From contig CALSTX010000006.1 in the NCBI GenBank assembly GCA_943789375.1, positions 111,022 through 175,021 of the forward strand: DNA of 64,000 nucleotides, given 5' to 3'. The position numbers were made by a program, and so were the translations under genes. Numbering within the stretch: position 1 is the stretch's first letter; every line of letters starts with the position of its first letter. Origin of the DNA: an uncultured Opitutales bacterium (GTDB lineage: Bacteria > Verrucomicrobiota > Verrucomicrobiia > Opitutales > Seribacteraceae). Shown here piece by piece: positions 7,761 through 16,945 of the stretch. Under the pieces are notes generated by a model. That model was not told the DNA's origin and did no database searches. It was given only the letters and a program-made list of their open reading frames with translations.

Positions 7761-9014
7761 ATGGAGGAAAATCCTGACAATGGCACCAGCCTACATTTCG
7801 GAGAATTACGCGAAATATCCCTTCTGATTCCAGGGGAGCACTTTTTTTGCGAAAATATCCCTTTACCCGACGGTACAAATGATAAAGATTTGGAAGTTCT
7901 TGCCACGCTTGCTTTAGAAGACGAATCTTTTTCTCCTTATCCGATCGAACAACTTGCATGGGGTTTCTTCGGCTCGGTCGAATATAGCCATATGATTGTA
8001 TTTGCCACCCCTTTTACAAAGTTACGAAGTCTAGGTTGGCAGAATTTAGAGTACTTTCGCAGAGTCTTCCCTTCATTTGTATCACTCCTGGGTGTAAAGT
8101 TTGATAAGCCGACCATTAGATTTTTATTATCGGAAGAAACATTGTCGGCTGCCGCTTATGAGGCAGGATGCATTGCTCCTCTGAACATCTTCTCCTTACC
8201 AACGGATAAAGAAGACCCAGAGTCCATTCAAGATGTTCGTGCAAAACTTCTCTCCTTGCTCGATTTAGAACAATTTGAATTAGAGCCAGATATCTTGGTT
8301 CTCGATGAGTTTTCCCGGACCAAGGACGGTTTTTTTAAGTTTGAACATACTTGGTTGGATGGGAATGACCCATCTTTAGAACTTCAGCAAGATGTTATGC
8401 TTGAGGCAGACGAACTTTGGAAAGTAGACCTTCGTCCTCCTTTATTCAAAGGATCGGAGCAAAAAAGAAGAAGGCTTTCCCGGATAAAATGGAATGCCAT
8501 GATAAGCTGGACTGTCGGTATGGCCGCGATTTTACTTATGCTTGCCGGAGTGAACTACCTTCGAGTTGTTTCTACAGGTAAAGCTTTAGAGTCCCAACAA
8601 ATGTTTTCTGAAGTGCCAAAGGTCCGGGAAGACCAAAAACTTCTAGAAAAACTGAGACAAAATAAGCTAGGGGGAATTGATGTTTTTGGTGCACTCGGTC
8701 GATTGGGAGCCCATCGAGGGATTGGTTCTGATGGTCCTGATCTTTGGTTTTCAGAGGCTCATTTTGAAAGCCGAAATGAGGTCAAGCTCGAAGGGCAGGG
8801 TAAAAACGTTGAAGCAATTAATAATTTCATCGAGCAATTGGAGCTAAAGAATGTTGCATTTATCAATAAAAACAGATCTGGAGATGAGATTAGAGAAATT
8901 GAAAGCGATGGGGGTAAGACTACTTTTAAAATCGAGTTCAAACTGATGGAGGAAAAGCAAGTCGAGGTAAGCGATGAGGCTGCATCCAATGAGGTGGGGC
9001 AGAAAGAAGGATGA
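7761..9014 (+). CDS. gspL: GspL-like inner-membrane assembly protein
   Basis: The 417-aa protein has an N-terminal cytoplasmic domain (residues 1-240) of GspL/PilM-like character, including PLPDGTNDKDLEVLATLALED, then one transmembrane segment (MISWTVGMAAILLMLAGVNYL, about 250-270), then a periplasmic part. In T2SS, GspL links the GspE ATPase to GspM and the pseudopilus. Sequence similarity is weak and the call rests largely on topology and position between gspK and gspM. The stop overlaps the start of the next gene (ATGA). Confidence 0.65.
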   Translation: MEENPDNGTSLHFGELREISLLIPGEHFFCENIPLPDGTNDKDLEVLATLALEDESFSPYPIEQLAWGFFGSVEYSHMIVFATPFTKLRSLGWQNLEYFRRVFPSFVSLLGVKFDKPTIRFLLSEETLSAAAYEAGCIAPLNIFSLPTDKEDPESIQDVRAKLLSLLDLEQFELEPDILVLDEFSRTKDGFFKFEHTWLDGNDPSLELQQDVMLEADELWKVDLRPPLFKGSEQKRRRLSRIKWNAMISWTVGMAAILLMLAGVNYLRVVSTGKALESQQMFSEVPKVREDQKLLEKLRQNKLGGIDVFGALGRLGAHRGIGSDGPDLWFSEAHFESRNEVKLEGQGKNVEAINNFIEQLELKNVAFINKNRSGDEIREIESDGGKTTFKIEFKLMEEKQVEVSDEAASNEVGQKEG

Positions 9015-9562
9015 AGTCTTTAGAAAAATTATTTTTTCGCCTTTCTGACCGAGAGCAAAACTTATTAGTTATTACTCTGTGGCTCCTTTTAGTTGTTGTT
9101 TTTTATAAGATGGTATTTCAAGAAGGTATTCGAGAATACTCCACCCTAGAGGATGCGGAACATAACATTACCGTGTATAGTGAATTTATAAAATTAAAAC
9201 CATCCATCCGAATGGCACTAGAGCAACAAAAGCTAGAGCAGAAAAATAAAAGCTATGACAAAAAGAATTTAAGCAACCGTGCATCCACGCTTGCCGATAT
9301 GGTATTCCCCCAACGAGATTATCGGGAGTTGGACACGATCGAGCGAGAGCGCTATGCTCAACATCGTGTTAAAATTACCTTTGAAAGAGCAAGCTACCCG
9401 CAAGTTGAGGAGTATGCCAGTTTGATTCGCCAAGAAAGGCCTTACATGTTTTTGAGCGAAGTTAAGATTGAACCCAATTATCCGCCCAAGTCTAGACCCT
9501 ACGATCCAACTACTTACGATGCTGTCTTCGAGGTTAGCTCTGTTGAATTTATCAACCAATGA
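9011..9562 (+). CDS. gspM: GspM-like inner-membrane protein
   Basis: The 183-aa protein has a short cytoplasmic N-terminus (MKSLEKLFFRLSDREQNLL), resembling the LSxRERxLL opening of GspM/PilO-type proteins, then a single membrane helix (VITLWLLLVVVFYKMVF) and a periplasmic domain beginning with a likely coiled coil. It overlaps gspL and gspD by 4 nt each, so its expression is coupled to them. Role inferred: partner of the GspL-like protein in the inner-membrane platform. Confidence 0.65.
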   Translation: MKSLEKLFFRLSDREQNLLVITLWLLLVVVFYKMVFQEGIREYSTLEDAEHNITVYSEFIKLKPSIRMALEQQKLEQKNKSYDKKNLSNRASTLADMVFPQRDYRELDTIERERYAQHRVKITFERASYPQVEEYASLIRQERPYMFLSEVKIEPNYPPKSRPYDPTTYDAVFEVSSVEFINQ

Positions 9563-11874
9563 AATTACCACACTTTATTTTTCTTTCTCTAAGCATTTTG
9601 CTTAGCAGTCTTTTTTCCCAAGTTCCTGTAGGTGATGAGGATTCTCCTCCCCTTGTAATTCCCGCTGTTGACCCTTCGGACGACACCGAGTTTCCTTTTG
9701 GTGCCTTAACTGACCCTGATGAGCTATCCACGATTTCAGGTTTGGATGATCCGATGGAGCGCTTACGCCTTCGAGATCATGATACCAACATGATTTTAGA
9801 TATGATCCAAATGATTACCGATCGTTATATCCTACGCCCGCAAAATTTACCGGCGGTAAAGATTACTTTTGATAGCATGAATGTCCTTACCAAGCGTGAA
9901 ACCTTGCGGGCACTTGAAAGTCTTCTTGCCATGAATGGAATAGGTATTACCAAAATGGACGATTTGTTTTTTAAAGCGGTTCCAGCTTCAGGCATTAATG
10001 TTCATGTACCCATTTGGTTGGATGGGCCAGCATCGGGTTTGAGACCGAGTCAGCGGATTTATGTAAAAATGTTTCACCTTGAATATGCACCTGCCTTAGA
10101 AGTCCGCGACCAACTCAATCCATTTGCTACACCCAATGTTGGCTCTTTACTTGTTTTCGAAAAAGCAAATAGCATCTTGATCACCGATTCTTTATTGAAT
10201 TTGCAAAGGATGGAGAAACTCCTTCTTTCGATTGATAAGCCGATCAGTAAGGAGGATATTGGCATGGAATGGATTGTCTGGCCAGTCAAGCACGCAGGTG
10301 CGCGTGAGCTGGAAAGTAAACTGAAAGCAATGATTGAAGGGAGTTTTAAACCTTTTCTGGGTGGCACCACCAAAGTAGATTCAGACGACAGGACAGGGAA
10401 ACTCATCATTGTTACACGACGAGAGAATAAGGAGACCTTGACCTTTATTTTGGAGACTTATGACTCTCCAATAAAGATGAAAACGACAAGTAAGCTATTC
10501 AAACTTCAGCATGCTGAGTCCAAAGATATACAATCGATTTTGGACGAAGTGATTAAGAACCAACAACGTATTAAGCAGCAGATACAAGGTAACCAGTCCA
10601 ATGCCAGGGCTTCATCGAGCAAAAAGCCTCCATCACCCGCAGGTTCAAACACCCCAGCGCAAACTGCATCTGATTCAGGAGGGTCGGATGGTGCCCATGA
10701 GTTTAGTGATTTTATAACCATCTCATCTGATGAAAGAAGTAATGCTATTTTAGTTTATGGTACCAAGGAAGATATCATTGAAATAGGGCGTATGATTGAC
10801 TCTCTTGACGAACCATTACCTCTTGCCCGCATCGATACCATTTTTGTAATGGTTGATTTAACGGAGCAAAATCAGCGCGGTATTGATTCTCTTTTTGGAG
10901 GATTGGAATGGTCCAAATATGCTCGAGGTCCGAGAGCAGATGGATTATTTGGTGAACCAGTTTCAGCCGAGACAAAAGGTGATAGTTCATTGACTAGCTC
11001 GGGAGATGTTACGGTTACTCAAGTTCAGAATGAAACTTTACAGGGAGTCCTCGGAGTTCCTGGCTTAAATACATCGATTCCTTTCCAGATGCAGGATTGG
11101 GAACTCACGGGGATTCGTTGGGAGCAAATCTTTGCTTTGTCCTCCGAGAGAAATGATGTCCGTATATTCTCTACTCCATCGCTTATGGTGTCTCATAATG
11201 CGCCCGAGGTTCATATTCTGATTGAAGATGAAAGAAATATTGTTGTTCCCACTTACTATGGAAATGTATCCACCACGGAAGGCTCAAATACAGGCCAGCG
11301 TGATCAAATCACTGCTAAGACTGAGTTACAGATAAAAAAGCCAAAAATTGGCCTGCCCCAGATGGATGAGAATGGAACGCTTATCTCTCACGGATCAATT
11401 TTTATGGAGGTTGAGGTGAAAGCCGAAAAATTTGACGAAACCCAAAGCAATACTTATCAGGGGCAATCTTTACCAGGTAAAAAAGTACGCGAAGCGAAGT
11501 CCATGGTAACGATTCGAGATGGAGAGATTATCGTCCTTGGCGGTCTTCAAGAAGTGCAAGTTGATTCTACTGAATCTAAATATAATTTACTCAGTGATAT
11601 TCCTTATTTTGGGGAAAAATTCTTTCGGCCTAAGACAGTAAAGTATACCCCAACTGAATTATTGATTTTTCTGAAACCTACAATCATCACACCAAATTAT
11701 AACGAGACTGCAGCTAATGTAGAATCCATCGATAGTAGAATTGAGGGAACTTATGCTCCTAAATTTGTTTCTCCATCTGGAAAGATCTTAGGCATGCCTG
11801 ATATTGATGGAAAGATACAACCAAACCACAACCCCATGGACAGCCCGGCGAGTGTTCCAACCCTATCAAGATGA
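9559..11874 (+). CDS. gspD: Type II secretion secretin GspD
   Basis: Outer-membrane channel. The 771-aa protein has a signal peptide (LPHFIFLSLSILLSSLFSQ), an N0-like domain (VKITFDSMNVLTKRETLRALESLL region), three N1-N3 KH-like repeats (for example MFHLEYAPALEVRDQLNPF, WPVKHAGARELESKLKAM and FKLQHAESKDIQSILDEV) and a C-terminal secretin domain from about residue 425. The secretin domain includes the signature REAKSMVTIRDGEIIVLGGL and LLIFLKPTII near the end. N3 contains a Ser/Pro/Ala-rich insertion (about 350-380). The gene sits between gspM and the GspC-like gene, overlapping both by 4 nt. Secretin identity is secure. Confidence 0.95.
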   Translation: MKLPHFIFLSLSILLSSLFSQVPVGDEDSPPLVIPAVDPSDDTEFPFGALTDPDELSTISGLDDPMERLRLRDHDTNMILDMIQMITDRYILRPQNLPAVKITFDSMNVLTKRETLRALESLLAMNGIGITKMDDLFFKAVPASGINVHVPIWLDGPASGLRPSQRIYVKMFHLEYAPALEVRDQLNPFATPNVGSLLVFEKANSILITDSLLNLQRMEKLLLSIDKPISKEDIGMEWIVWPVKHAGARELESKLKAMIEGSFKPFLGGTTKVDSDDRTGKLIIVTRRENKETLTFILETYDSPIKMKTTSKLFKLQHAESKDIQSILDEVIKNQQRIKQQIQGNQSNARASSSKKPPSPAGSNTPAQTASDSGGSDGAHEFSDFITISSDERSNAILVYGTKEDIIEIGRMIDSLDEPLPLARIDTIFVMVDLTEQNQRGIDSLFGGLEWSKYARGPRADGLFGEPVSAETKGDSSLTSSGDVTVTQVQNETLQGVLGVPGLNTSIPFQMQDWELTGIRWEQIFALSSERNDVRIFSTPSLMVSHNAPEVHILIEDERNIVVPTYYGNVSTTEGSNTGQRDQITAKTELQIKKPKIGLPQMDENGTLISHGSIFMEVEVKAEKFDETQSNTYQGQSLPGKKVREAKSMVTIRDGEIIVLGGLQEVQVDSTESKYNLLSDIPYFGEKFFRPKTVKYTPTELLIFLKPTIITPNYNETAANVESIDSRIEGTYAPKFVSPSGKILGMPDIDGKIQPNHNPMDSPASVPTLSR

Positions 11875-12392
11875 GTAGGCTTTCTTGGTATAGGTGTTTT
11901 TTTGCCTCAGTTTTCTGTTGTGTTCCGTATATCTACAGCTTGGGTGCACAGGCCAATCCGTTCCTGCGTCCTGGGGATTTGGGTAGAAAGCCGCCCCCCA
12001 CCGTAAGGCCGGCACCTCCGCCCCCAGCTCCAAAACCCATTAATTCAAATTTGGAATTGAGAGGTTTTTTTAAATTTCAGGAAATCTGGCATTTTGCTAT
12101 ATTTGACAAAGTTAAAAATAGAGGTTTTTGGTTAAAAAAAGGAGAAAGTTTTGATGATGGGAAAGTACAAATTGAAAGTTTTAATCTTGATACTGAATCT
12201 ATTAAAATGAAGGGAGGGCAAAGCCTAACGCTTAAGTCATCTCAGCATCGAGTGATGCCAGTTCCCAGTGCCCAACCTGTTAAAAAGAAAACCCCTTCCA
12301 TCCCTGCTAAATCTCCCATCCGACTTCCGAAAGCAGGTTTGCCTCGCGTAAAAATTCCAGCTCGCTCCCCAACTGGTACTCCTCGCCCTTGA
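11871..12392 (+). CDS. GspC-like periplasmic protein, proline-rich
   Basis: The 173-aa protein has an N-terminal hydrophobic signal or anchor (CFFASVFCCVPYIYSLGAQA), a Pro-rich linker (KPPPTVRPAPPPPAPKP), a short beta domain (LELRGFFKFQEIWHFAIFDKV, FWLKKGESFDDGKVQIESF) and a basic Pro-rich tail. The beta domain resembles the homology region of GspC or the PilP family, which contacts the secretin N0 domain. Position directly after gspD, with ATGA overlap, and before gspE supports this. No PDZ domain is present, so it would be a short GspC. Assignment is inference. Confidence 0.55.
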   Translation: MSRLSWYRCFFASVFCCVPYIYSLGAQANPFLRPGDLGRKPPPTVRPAPPPPAPKPINSNLELRGFFKFQEIWHFAIFDKVKNRGFWLKKGESFDDGKVQIESFNLDTESIKMKGGQSLTLKSSQHRVMPVPSAQPVKKKTPSIPAKSPIRLPKAGLPRVKIPARSPTGTPRP

Positions 12393-12406
12393 ATTTTGAG
12401 TAAGCT

Positions 12407-14632
12407 ATGAAGGAAGAAGAGAAGCTAGATGCAGAGGATTCAGAAACCACCAATGATTCTGTCCCAGAGCTTTCTATAGATTCCCAGGATCATATGACCT
12501 GGTGGCCTGAGTTATCTGATTTAGACCGGCTCAATGTACTTGGTGCTCATAGAGAGGATCGAGCCCGCCTATTAGCTTCTAAAGATTCAAGGTCAGTAGA
12601 AGTGACTATGAAAGAAATTGCCCGAAAGTCAGGTTATTCTTTTGTGGAGGAGTTTAACTTATCCAAAAACCCTACGAAACTTCTGCCTCTAAGGCTAATT
12701 CACTCCTTTTCTTGTTTGCCGGTTGTGCCTGCGATTGAAGGGTCCAAAGAAAAACCTAAGGTTTTGTGTGTGGATGATGAAAAAGCTATTCTTCAGGGTT
12801 TCAAACTTCACTTGAGGAACGATTTTGAAGTACATGTGGCTTCGTGCGGAGATGAGGGGATAGAAATATTTAAAAAAGAAGGTGATTTCTCCATAGTTTT
12901 ATCGGATATGAGAATGCCTGGGATGAGTGGTTCAAGTATGTTAACTGAAATTAGAAAGATAGACCCTCAGATTGTAAGTGTTTTAATTACTGGTCATTCA
13001 GATTTTGAGATTGCCAAAGATGCGATTAATTCAGGAAACGTTTTCAAAATTTTAACCAAGCCCTGCCCAGCTGAAAAATTAATTGAAGTGCTGAAAGATG
13101 GCGTGAAGCAATTTGACCAAAATGTTGGTAACAAGCTTCTATTGAAACCTGATGGTGGCAATATACACCTTTTAACATTATGGCCGCCAACTGAAAGAAT
13201 GAGCCGTTGGGTATTTGCGGTATCTGGCCGTAAACCTATCTGGTTTCTGGGGCTTCCTGAGAAGGTAACCAGTGCAATTACTGAAAACTTTGGTATCGGA
13301 GCTGATAGCCTAGATGATTCTGATCTGGATATTGACGGGGAGGAAGAACAGCAGGACGATTTAGAGGATCAAAATGCCGCTATTATTCGTTTTGTAAACG
13401 AGGTCATTCAAAAAGCGATAGTAGATCGGGCTACTGATATTCACTTTGAACCTCACAAAGAAACCCTACAGATTAGATATAGAATTGATGGGCAACTGGT
13501 ACCTGTACGGGTTCCAGATAATCTTCGAAGTTTTCAAGATGCGATCATTTCCCGGATAAAAATAATGGGGGGGATTAATATATCTGAAAAGAGAAGGCCT
13601 CAAGGTGGGCGGATTACCTTTAACCATGGTCAAAGTGATCTTGATATCCGGGTCTCCACCTTGCCCACATTGTATGGAGAAAGTATCAGCCTGCGCCTGC
13701 TCAATGAAAAGTCTCAACCCCTCTCCATGCAGGAACTCGGGCTTCTTGGGCAGGATGAAAAAAACATTGTCAATGTCTTAGAAAAACCACACGGCATTGT
13801 GTTGGTTACCGGACCCACAGGTTCAGGTAAATCGACTTCATTAACCGCATTCATTCGAAGGATTCATAAGCCGGAAAGAAGGATAATGACAGTTGAAGAT
13901 CCAGTGGAATATGAAGTTGCTGGAATTAACCAAACGCAGGTTAATGCAGAGATAGGATTTACTTTTGCGAGTGCACTTAGAGAGATTTTGCGACAAGACC
14001 CCGATGTTATCATGGTCGGAGAAATTAGGGACCGAGAAACGGCAGATATTGCCATTCGAGCATCCCTAACTGGCCACCTTGTTTTAAGTACTCTTCATAC
14101 CAATGATGCACCAGGTGCGATTACTCGATTAGTTGATATGGAAATCGAGCCTTTCTTGATTGCATCCTCCGTGGAGATGGTCATTGCCCAGCGGTTAGTT
14201 CGTAGGCTTTGCCCAAAATGTGCAACGCCAGCCAAAATGAAGGATTCTGAGCTACTTGCTTCTCTTGCTTTATTAGGGGTTGATGCAGAGGAAAGTAAAG
14301 ATGGTAAATCAGTGCTTAATGCGGTTGGTTGTCCAAATTGCCAAAACTTAGGCTACCGCGGCCGTGTTGGTATTTTTGAATTGATGAAAATGAGTGACGC
14401 CATTCACAGTATGGTGATTAAAAATGCTTCAGCTCCTGACATAAGAGAAATTGCATTGGAGGAAGGAATGAGCACACTACAGGAGACTGGTTGGGCCCAG
14501 ATTAAGCGGGGATTCACCACTTTTGAGGAAGTCATCCGCTATTCGGATGGTATGATGGAAGAAGATGGTGAAATCACTGAGATTGATGCACCTGAAGGGT
14601 CTTTACCTCCTGTAACAGAATTTAAGAATTAG
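12407..14632 (+). CDS. gspE: GspE-type secretion ATPase with an internal response-regulator receiver domain
   Basis: Cytoplasmic motor of the secretion operon, 741 aa against about 500-570 for ordinary GspE. Residues 35-110 resemble the start of the T2SSE N-terminal domain ([18 protein letters not shown]). Residues 117-235 are a complete CheY-like receiver: DD at 123-124, phosphoacceptor D167 in [10 protein letters not shown]195 in LITGHS and K218 in LTKPC. Residues 245-297 look like the rest of the N-terminal domain. The ATPase follows with Walker [10 protein letters not shown], the Asp box/Walker [15 protein letters not shown], the His box [15 protein letters not shown], and a tetracysteine zinc site (CPKC...CPNC). 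All catalytic residues are present. No histidine kinase is adjacent. Confidence 0.93.
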   Translation: MKEEEKLDAEDSETTNDSVPELSIDSQDHMTWWPELSDLDRLNVLGAHREDRARLLASKDSRSVEVTMKEIARKSGYSFVEEFNLSKNPTKLLPLRLIHSFSCLPVVPAIEGSKEKPKVLCVDDEKAILQGFKLHLRNDFEVHVASCGDEGIEIFKKEGDFSIVLSDMRMPGMSGSSMLTEIRKIDPQIVSVLITGHSDFEIAKDAINSGNVFKILTKPCPAEKLIEVLKDGVKQFDQNVGNKLLLKPDGGNIHLLTLWPPTERMSRWVFAVSGRKPIWFLGLPEKVTSAITENFGIGADSLDDSDLDIDGEEEQQDDLEDQNAAIIRFVNEVIQKAIVDRATDIHFEPHKETLQIRYRIDGQLVPVRVPDNLRSFQDAIISRIKIMGGINISEKRRPQGGRITFNHGQSDLDIRVSTLPTLYGESISLRLLNEKSQPLSMQELGLLGQDEKNIVNVLEKPHGIVLVTGPTGSGKSTSLTAFIRRIHKPERRIMTVEDPVEYEVAGINQTQVNAEIGFTFASALREILRQDPDVIMVGEIRDRETADIAIRASLTGHLVLSTLHTNDAPGAITRLVDMEIEPFLIASSVEMVIAQRLVRRLCPKCATPAKMKDSELLASLALLGVDAEESKDGKSVLNAVGCPNCQNLGYRGRVGIFELMKMSDAIHSMVIKNASAPDIREIALEEGMSTLQETGWAQIKRGFTTFEEVIRYSDGMMEEDGEITEIDAPEGSLPPVTEFKN

Positions 14633-14637
14633 TTGCC

Positions 14638-15909
14638 ATGCCAGAATTTAATTACTTGGCAGTTAATTCAAAAGGGAAAACTATCCAAGGGAATTTAGAG
14701 GCGGATAATCTCAAGGATGCCCGAAGTACTCTCCGTGATGAAGGGTTAACCCCATTGAAACTCCAAGTTTCTGACCTTGCTGTTGCAAGTAGCAAGGCCT
14801 CCAAAAAAAGTAATGCTAAGCAGAGCAAAGAAACAAAACCTTCCTTAGTTAAGTCCTTCAGTAAGGGAAGTTCTAAGGGAGAGAAAGTGGGGTTGGAATT
14901 TCTAAAGAGATTGGTTGAGCTTCACGCAAGTGGCATGCCAGTCGCAGATGCAGTCAAACTTCTCAATCATCGATTATCTGACCCAGTGCAAAAAGAGATT
15001 GCTGGATTTCTATGGAAAGAATTAGCGGAAGGGCGGACCTTGTCTCGGGCAATGAGGCAATTACCCCAGTTTTTCAGTGAATCTTCTTCTTTTGTTATTG
15101 AAGCAGGTGAGGCAACCGGAAATGTGTCTCCCATCCTTAAGAAAATTATCTCCTATCTGGAAGAAAAAAGGGAAATTCGTTCCAAAGTTACCAGTAGTAT
15201 GAGCTATCCTATCTTTGTTTGCTTAATGGCTTTTGGTGTTGTTTTGTTCTTTCTATTCTTTCTTCTCGAAAAAATTGAAGATATGCTCGATTCCCTCGGT
15301 GGTGAACTTAATTTAATGTCCAAGATATTAATAAATGGATCGGAGGCACTTTTAACAATTGGACCTTTTGTGGTTGTGGTTTTAATCATTATCTTCGGTC
15401 TTCTTATGCAATGGAAGAAGACCGAGAAAGGTGGAGTTTCCCTGGATCGTTCTTTGTTGAAGACTCCCATGTTCGGTAAAATATTGTATATGTCTGAACT
15501 TTTTCAGTTATCCAACCTCTTGTCTGCTTTGATGTGGAGTGGGATTGGGTTAACTGAGAATTTGAGACTTTGTGAACGGACTATTAAAAATAAACATATG
15601 CGCCTTCAGTTCCGCTCGGCCCGGGCATTAGTTAATGAAGGTAAATCCTTGCCTGATGCCTTGCGTAAGTTTAAGTTTATGCCACTTATGCAGCTTGATA
15701 TCATTGAGGTAGGGGAGAAGACTGGAAATTTAGGAAACAGTATGGAGGATGCAAGCAAAGCGTTTAGGGAAGACCTTACCAAAAGGATCAAATCTATGAC
15801 GACCCTTGTATCAGGTGCAGCGTTAGGGTTTGCCTTCTCGTTGGTTGCATTGGTAGCAATATCAATAGTCACAAGTATTTTTCAGGTTAGCAAAACTATG
15901 ACCTTTTAA
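14638..15909 (+). CDS. gspF: Type II secretion inner-membrane platform protein GspF
   Basis: Polytopic platform protein, 423 aa, with two repeated T2SSF domains. The N-terminal tag PEFNYLAVNSKGKTIQGNLEADN is typical of GspF/PilC. The first helical bundle contains VKLLNHRLSD and FVIEAGEATGNVSPIL; membrane segments FVCLMAFGVVLFFLFFLL, FVVVVLIIIFGLLM and a C-terminal FAFSLVALVAISIVTSIF are clear. The second repeat has LDIIEVGEKTGNLGNSM. A basic, Ser/Lys-rich linker (about 60-90) separates the tag from the first domain. It starts 5 nt after gspE and closes the core operon. Confidence 0.92.
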   Translation: MPEFNYLAVNSKGKTIQGNLEADNLKDARSTLRDEGLTPLKLQVSDLAVASSKASKKSNAKQSKETKPSLVKSFSKGSSKGEKVGLEFLKRLVELHASGMPVADAVKLLNHRLSDPVQKEIAGFLWKELAEGRTLSRAMRQLPQFFSESSSFVIEAGEATGNVSPILKKIISYLEEKREIRSKVTSSMSYPIFVCLMAFGVVLFFLFFLLEKIEDMLDSLGGELNLMSKILINGSEALLTIGPFVVVVLIIIFGLLMQWKKTEKGGVSLDRSLLKTPMFGKILYMSELFQLSNLLSALMWSGIGLTENLRLCERTIKNKHMRLQFRSARALVNEGKSLPDALRKFKFMPLMQLDIIEVGEKTGNLGNSMEDASKAFREDLTKRIKSMTTLVSGAALGFAFSLVALVAISIVTSIFQVSKTMTF

Positions 15910-15925
15910 CTCTCTATTTACCAAG

Positions 15926-16879
15926 ATGAGGTTGTTACTTTTTGTTGTATTTTTTTTGGCTGGTTGTGACCAAGAAGCTGAAGAAGGTAAAAAAATTACT
16001 TCTGCCAATTCAGAAGCCAATCTCTTGCAGCGGGCAGCAGCTGAAGGGAAAAGTATTTTAGACGACGGTTCGAAGTATGAAGGTGAAATGGTTCGTGGTA
16101 TGCCCCATGGGTTTGGAAAAAGGAAATTTACGAATGAAGATTTTTTCGAGGGCCAATTTCTCAATGGCGACGCCCATGGTCATGGAACATTGAGGTATAA
16201 GTCTGATGGAAACCTTGAGAAGTATGTGGGTATGTGGGCAAACGGTCTACGTGAAGGCTATGGTACTTTGTATTTCACAGATACATCCCGTATGGTTGGC
16301 CATTGGGCTAACGATTCCCTTCTTTATGGTGAATTTCAAAGGTCAGATGGCGTTAGGATTTCAGGGAAATGGAACCAGCAAACTCTTTCTGAAGGAACCT
16401 TGGACGATGGGTCTGGTAATAAATTTTCTGGTGTGTTCAGTGAATACGGTGGATATAAGGAGGGCACCCTCGAAAGTGACAATGGAAATAAGTACACCGG
16501 AGGCTTTAAGGATAATAGATATCATGGTAAGGGAGTACTGGCCCGCCAAGATGGCTCAATTTATGTGGGTCAATTTTTTGAGGATGAATTTTCGGGCATT
16601 GGTATTTTACTTTTAGGGAATGGAACGAAATATTCTGGTGAATTCGACAAGAATCAACCCTACGGATACGGAGTCCAAACAAATAAGGACGGCATTACTT
16701 ACGCTGGCCTTTGGGAGAATGGAGAGAAAAGTGGAACAGGCACTTTGGACTTTGGGGACGGAACAAGTTTTGTGGGCGAATTTAGGAATGGCTTGGCATA
16801 TGACGGGTTGTACGATTGGGGTGATGGAAGGGTAACTGAATCCTTTCAGAATGAAGATGGAGATTGGGTCGACCGCTAA
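15926..16879 (+). CDS. MORN-repeat lipoprotein
   Basis: The 317-aa protein has a lipoprotein signal (LLLFVVFFLAGC, Cys14) followed by about eleven MORN repeats of 20-25 aa, such as YEGEMVRGMPHGFGKRKF, YVGMWANGLREGYGTLYF and YAGLWENGEKSGTGTL. MORN repeats fold as a beta-meander and in known cases bind membranes or proteins. It begins 16 nt after gspF on the same strand, so it may be co-transcribed with the secretion operon and could be an accessory or a substrate; that is inference. No enzymatic domain is visible. Confidence 0.85.
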   Translation: MRLLLFVVFFLAGCDQEAEEGKKITSANSEANLLQRAAAEGKSILDDGSKYEGEMVRGMPHGFGKRKFTNEDFFEGQFLNGDAHGHGTLRYKSDGNLEKYVGMWANGLREGYGTLYFTDTSRMVGHWANDSLLYGEFQRSDGVRISGKWNQQTLSEGTLDDGSGNKFSGVFSEYGGYKEGTLESDNGNKYTGGFKDNRYHGKGVLARQDGSIYVGQFFEDEFSGIGILLLGNGTKYSGEFDKNQPYGYGVQTNKDGITYAGLWENGEKSGTGTLDFGDGTSFVGEFRNGLAYDGLYDWGDGRVTESFQNEDGDWVDR

Positions 16880-16945
16880 ACAGAGCGAGCTTGGTTTTTG
16901 GGGGTTGCCATCTTAAGTATAAACGCAAAATATAAAAACTTCATT

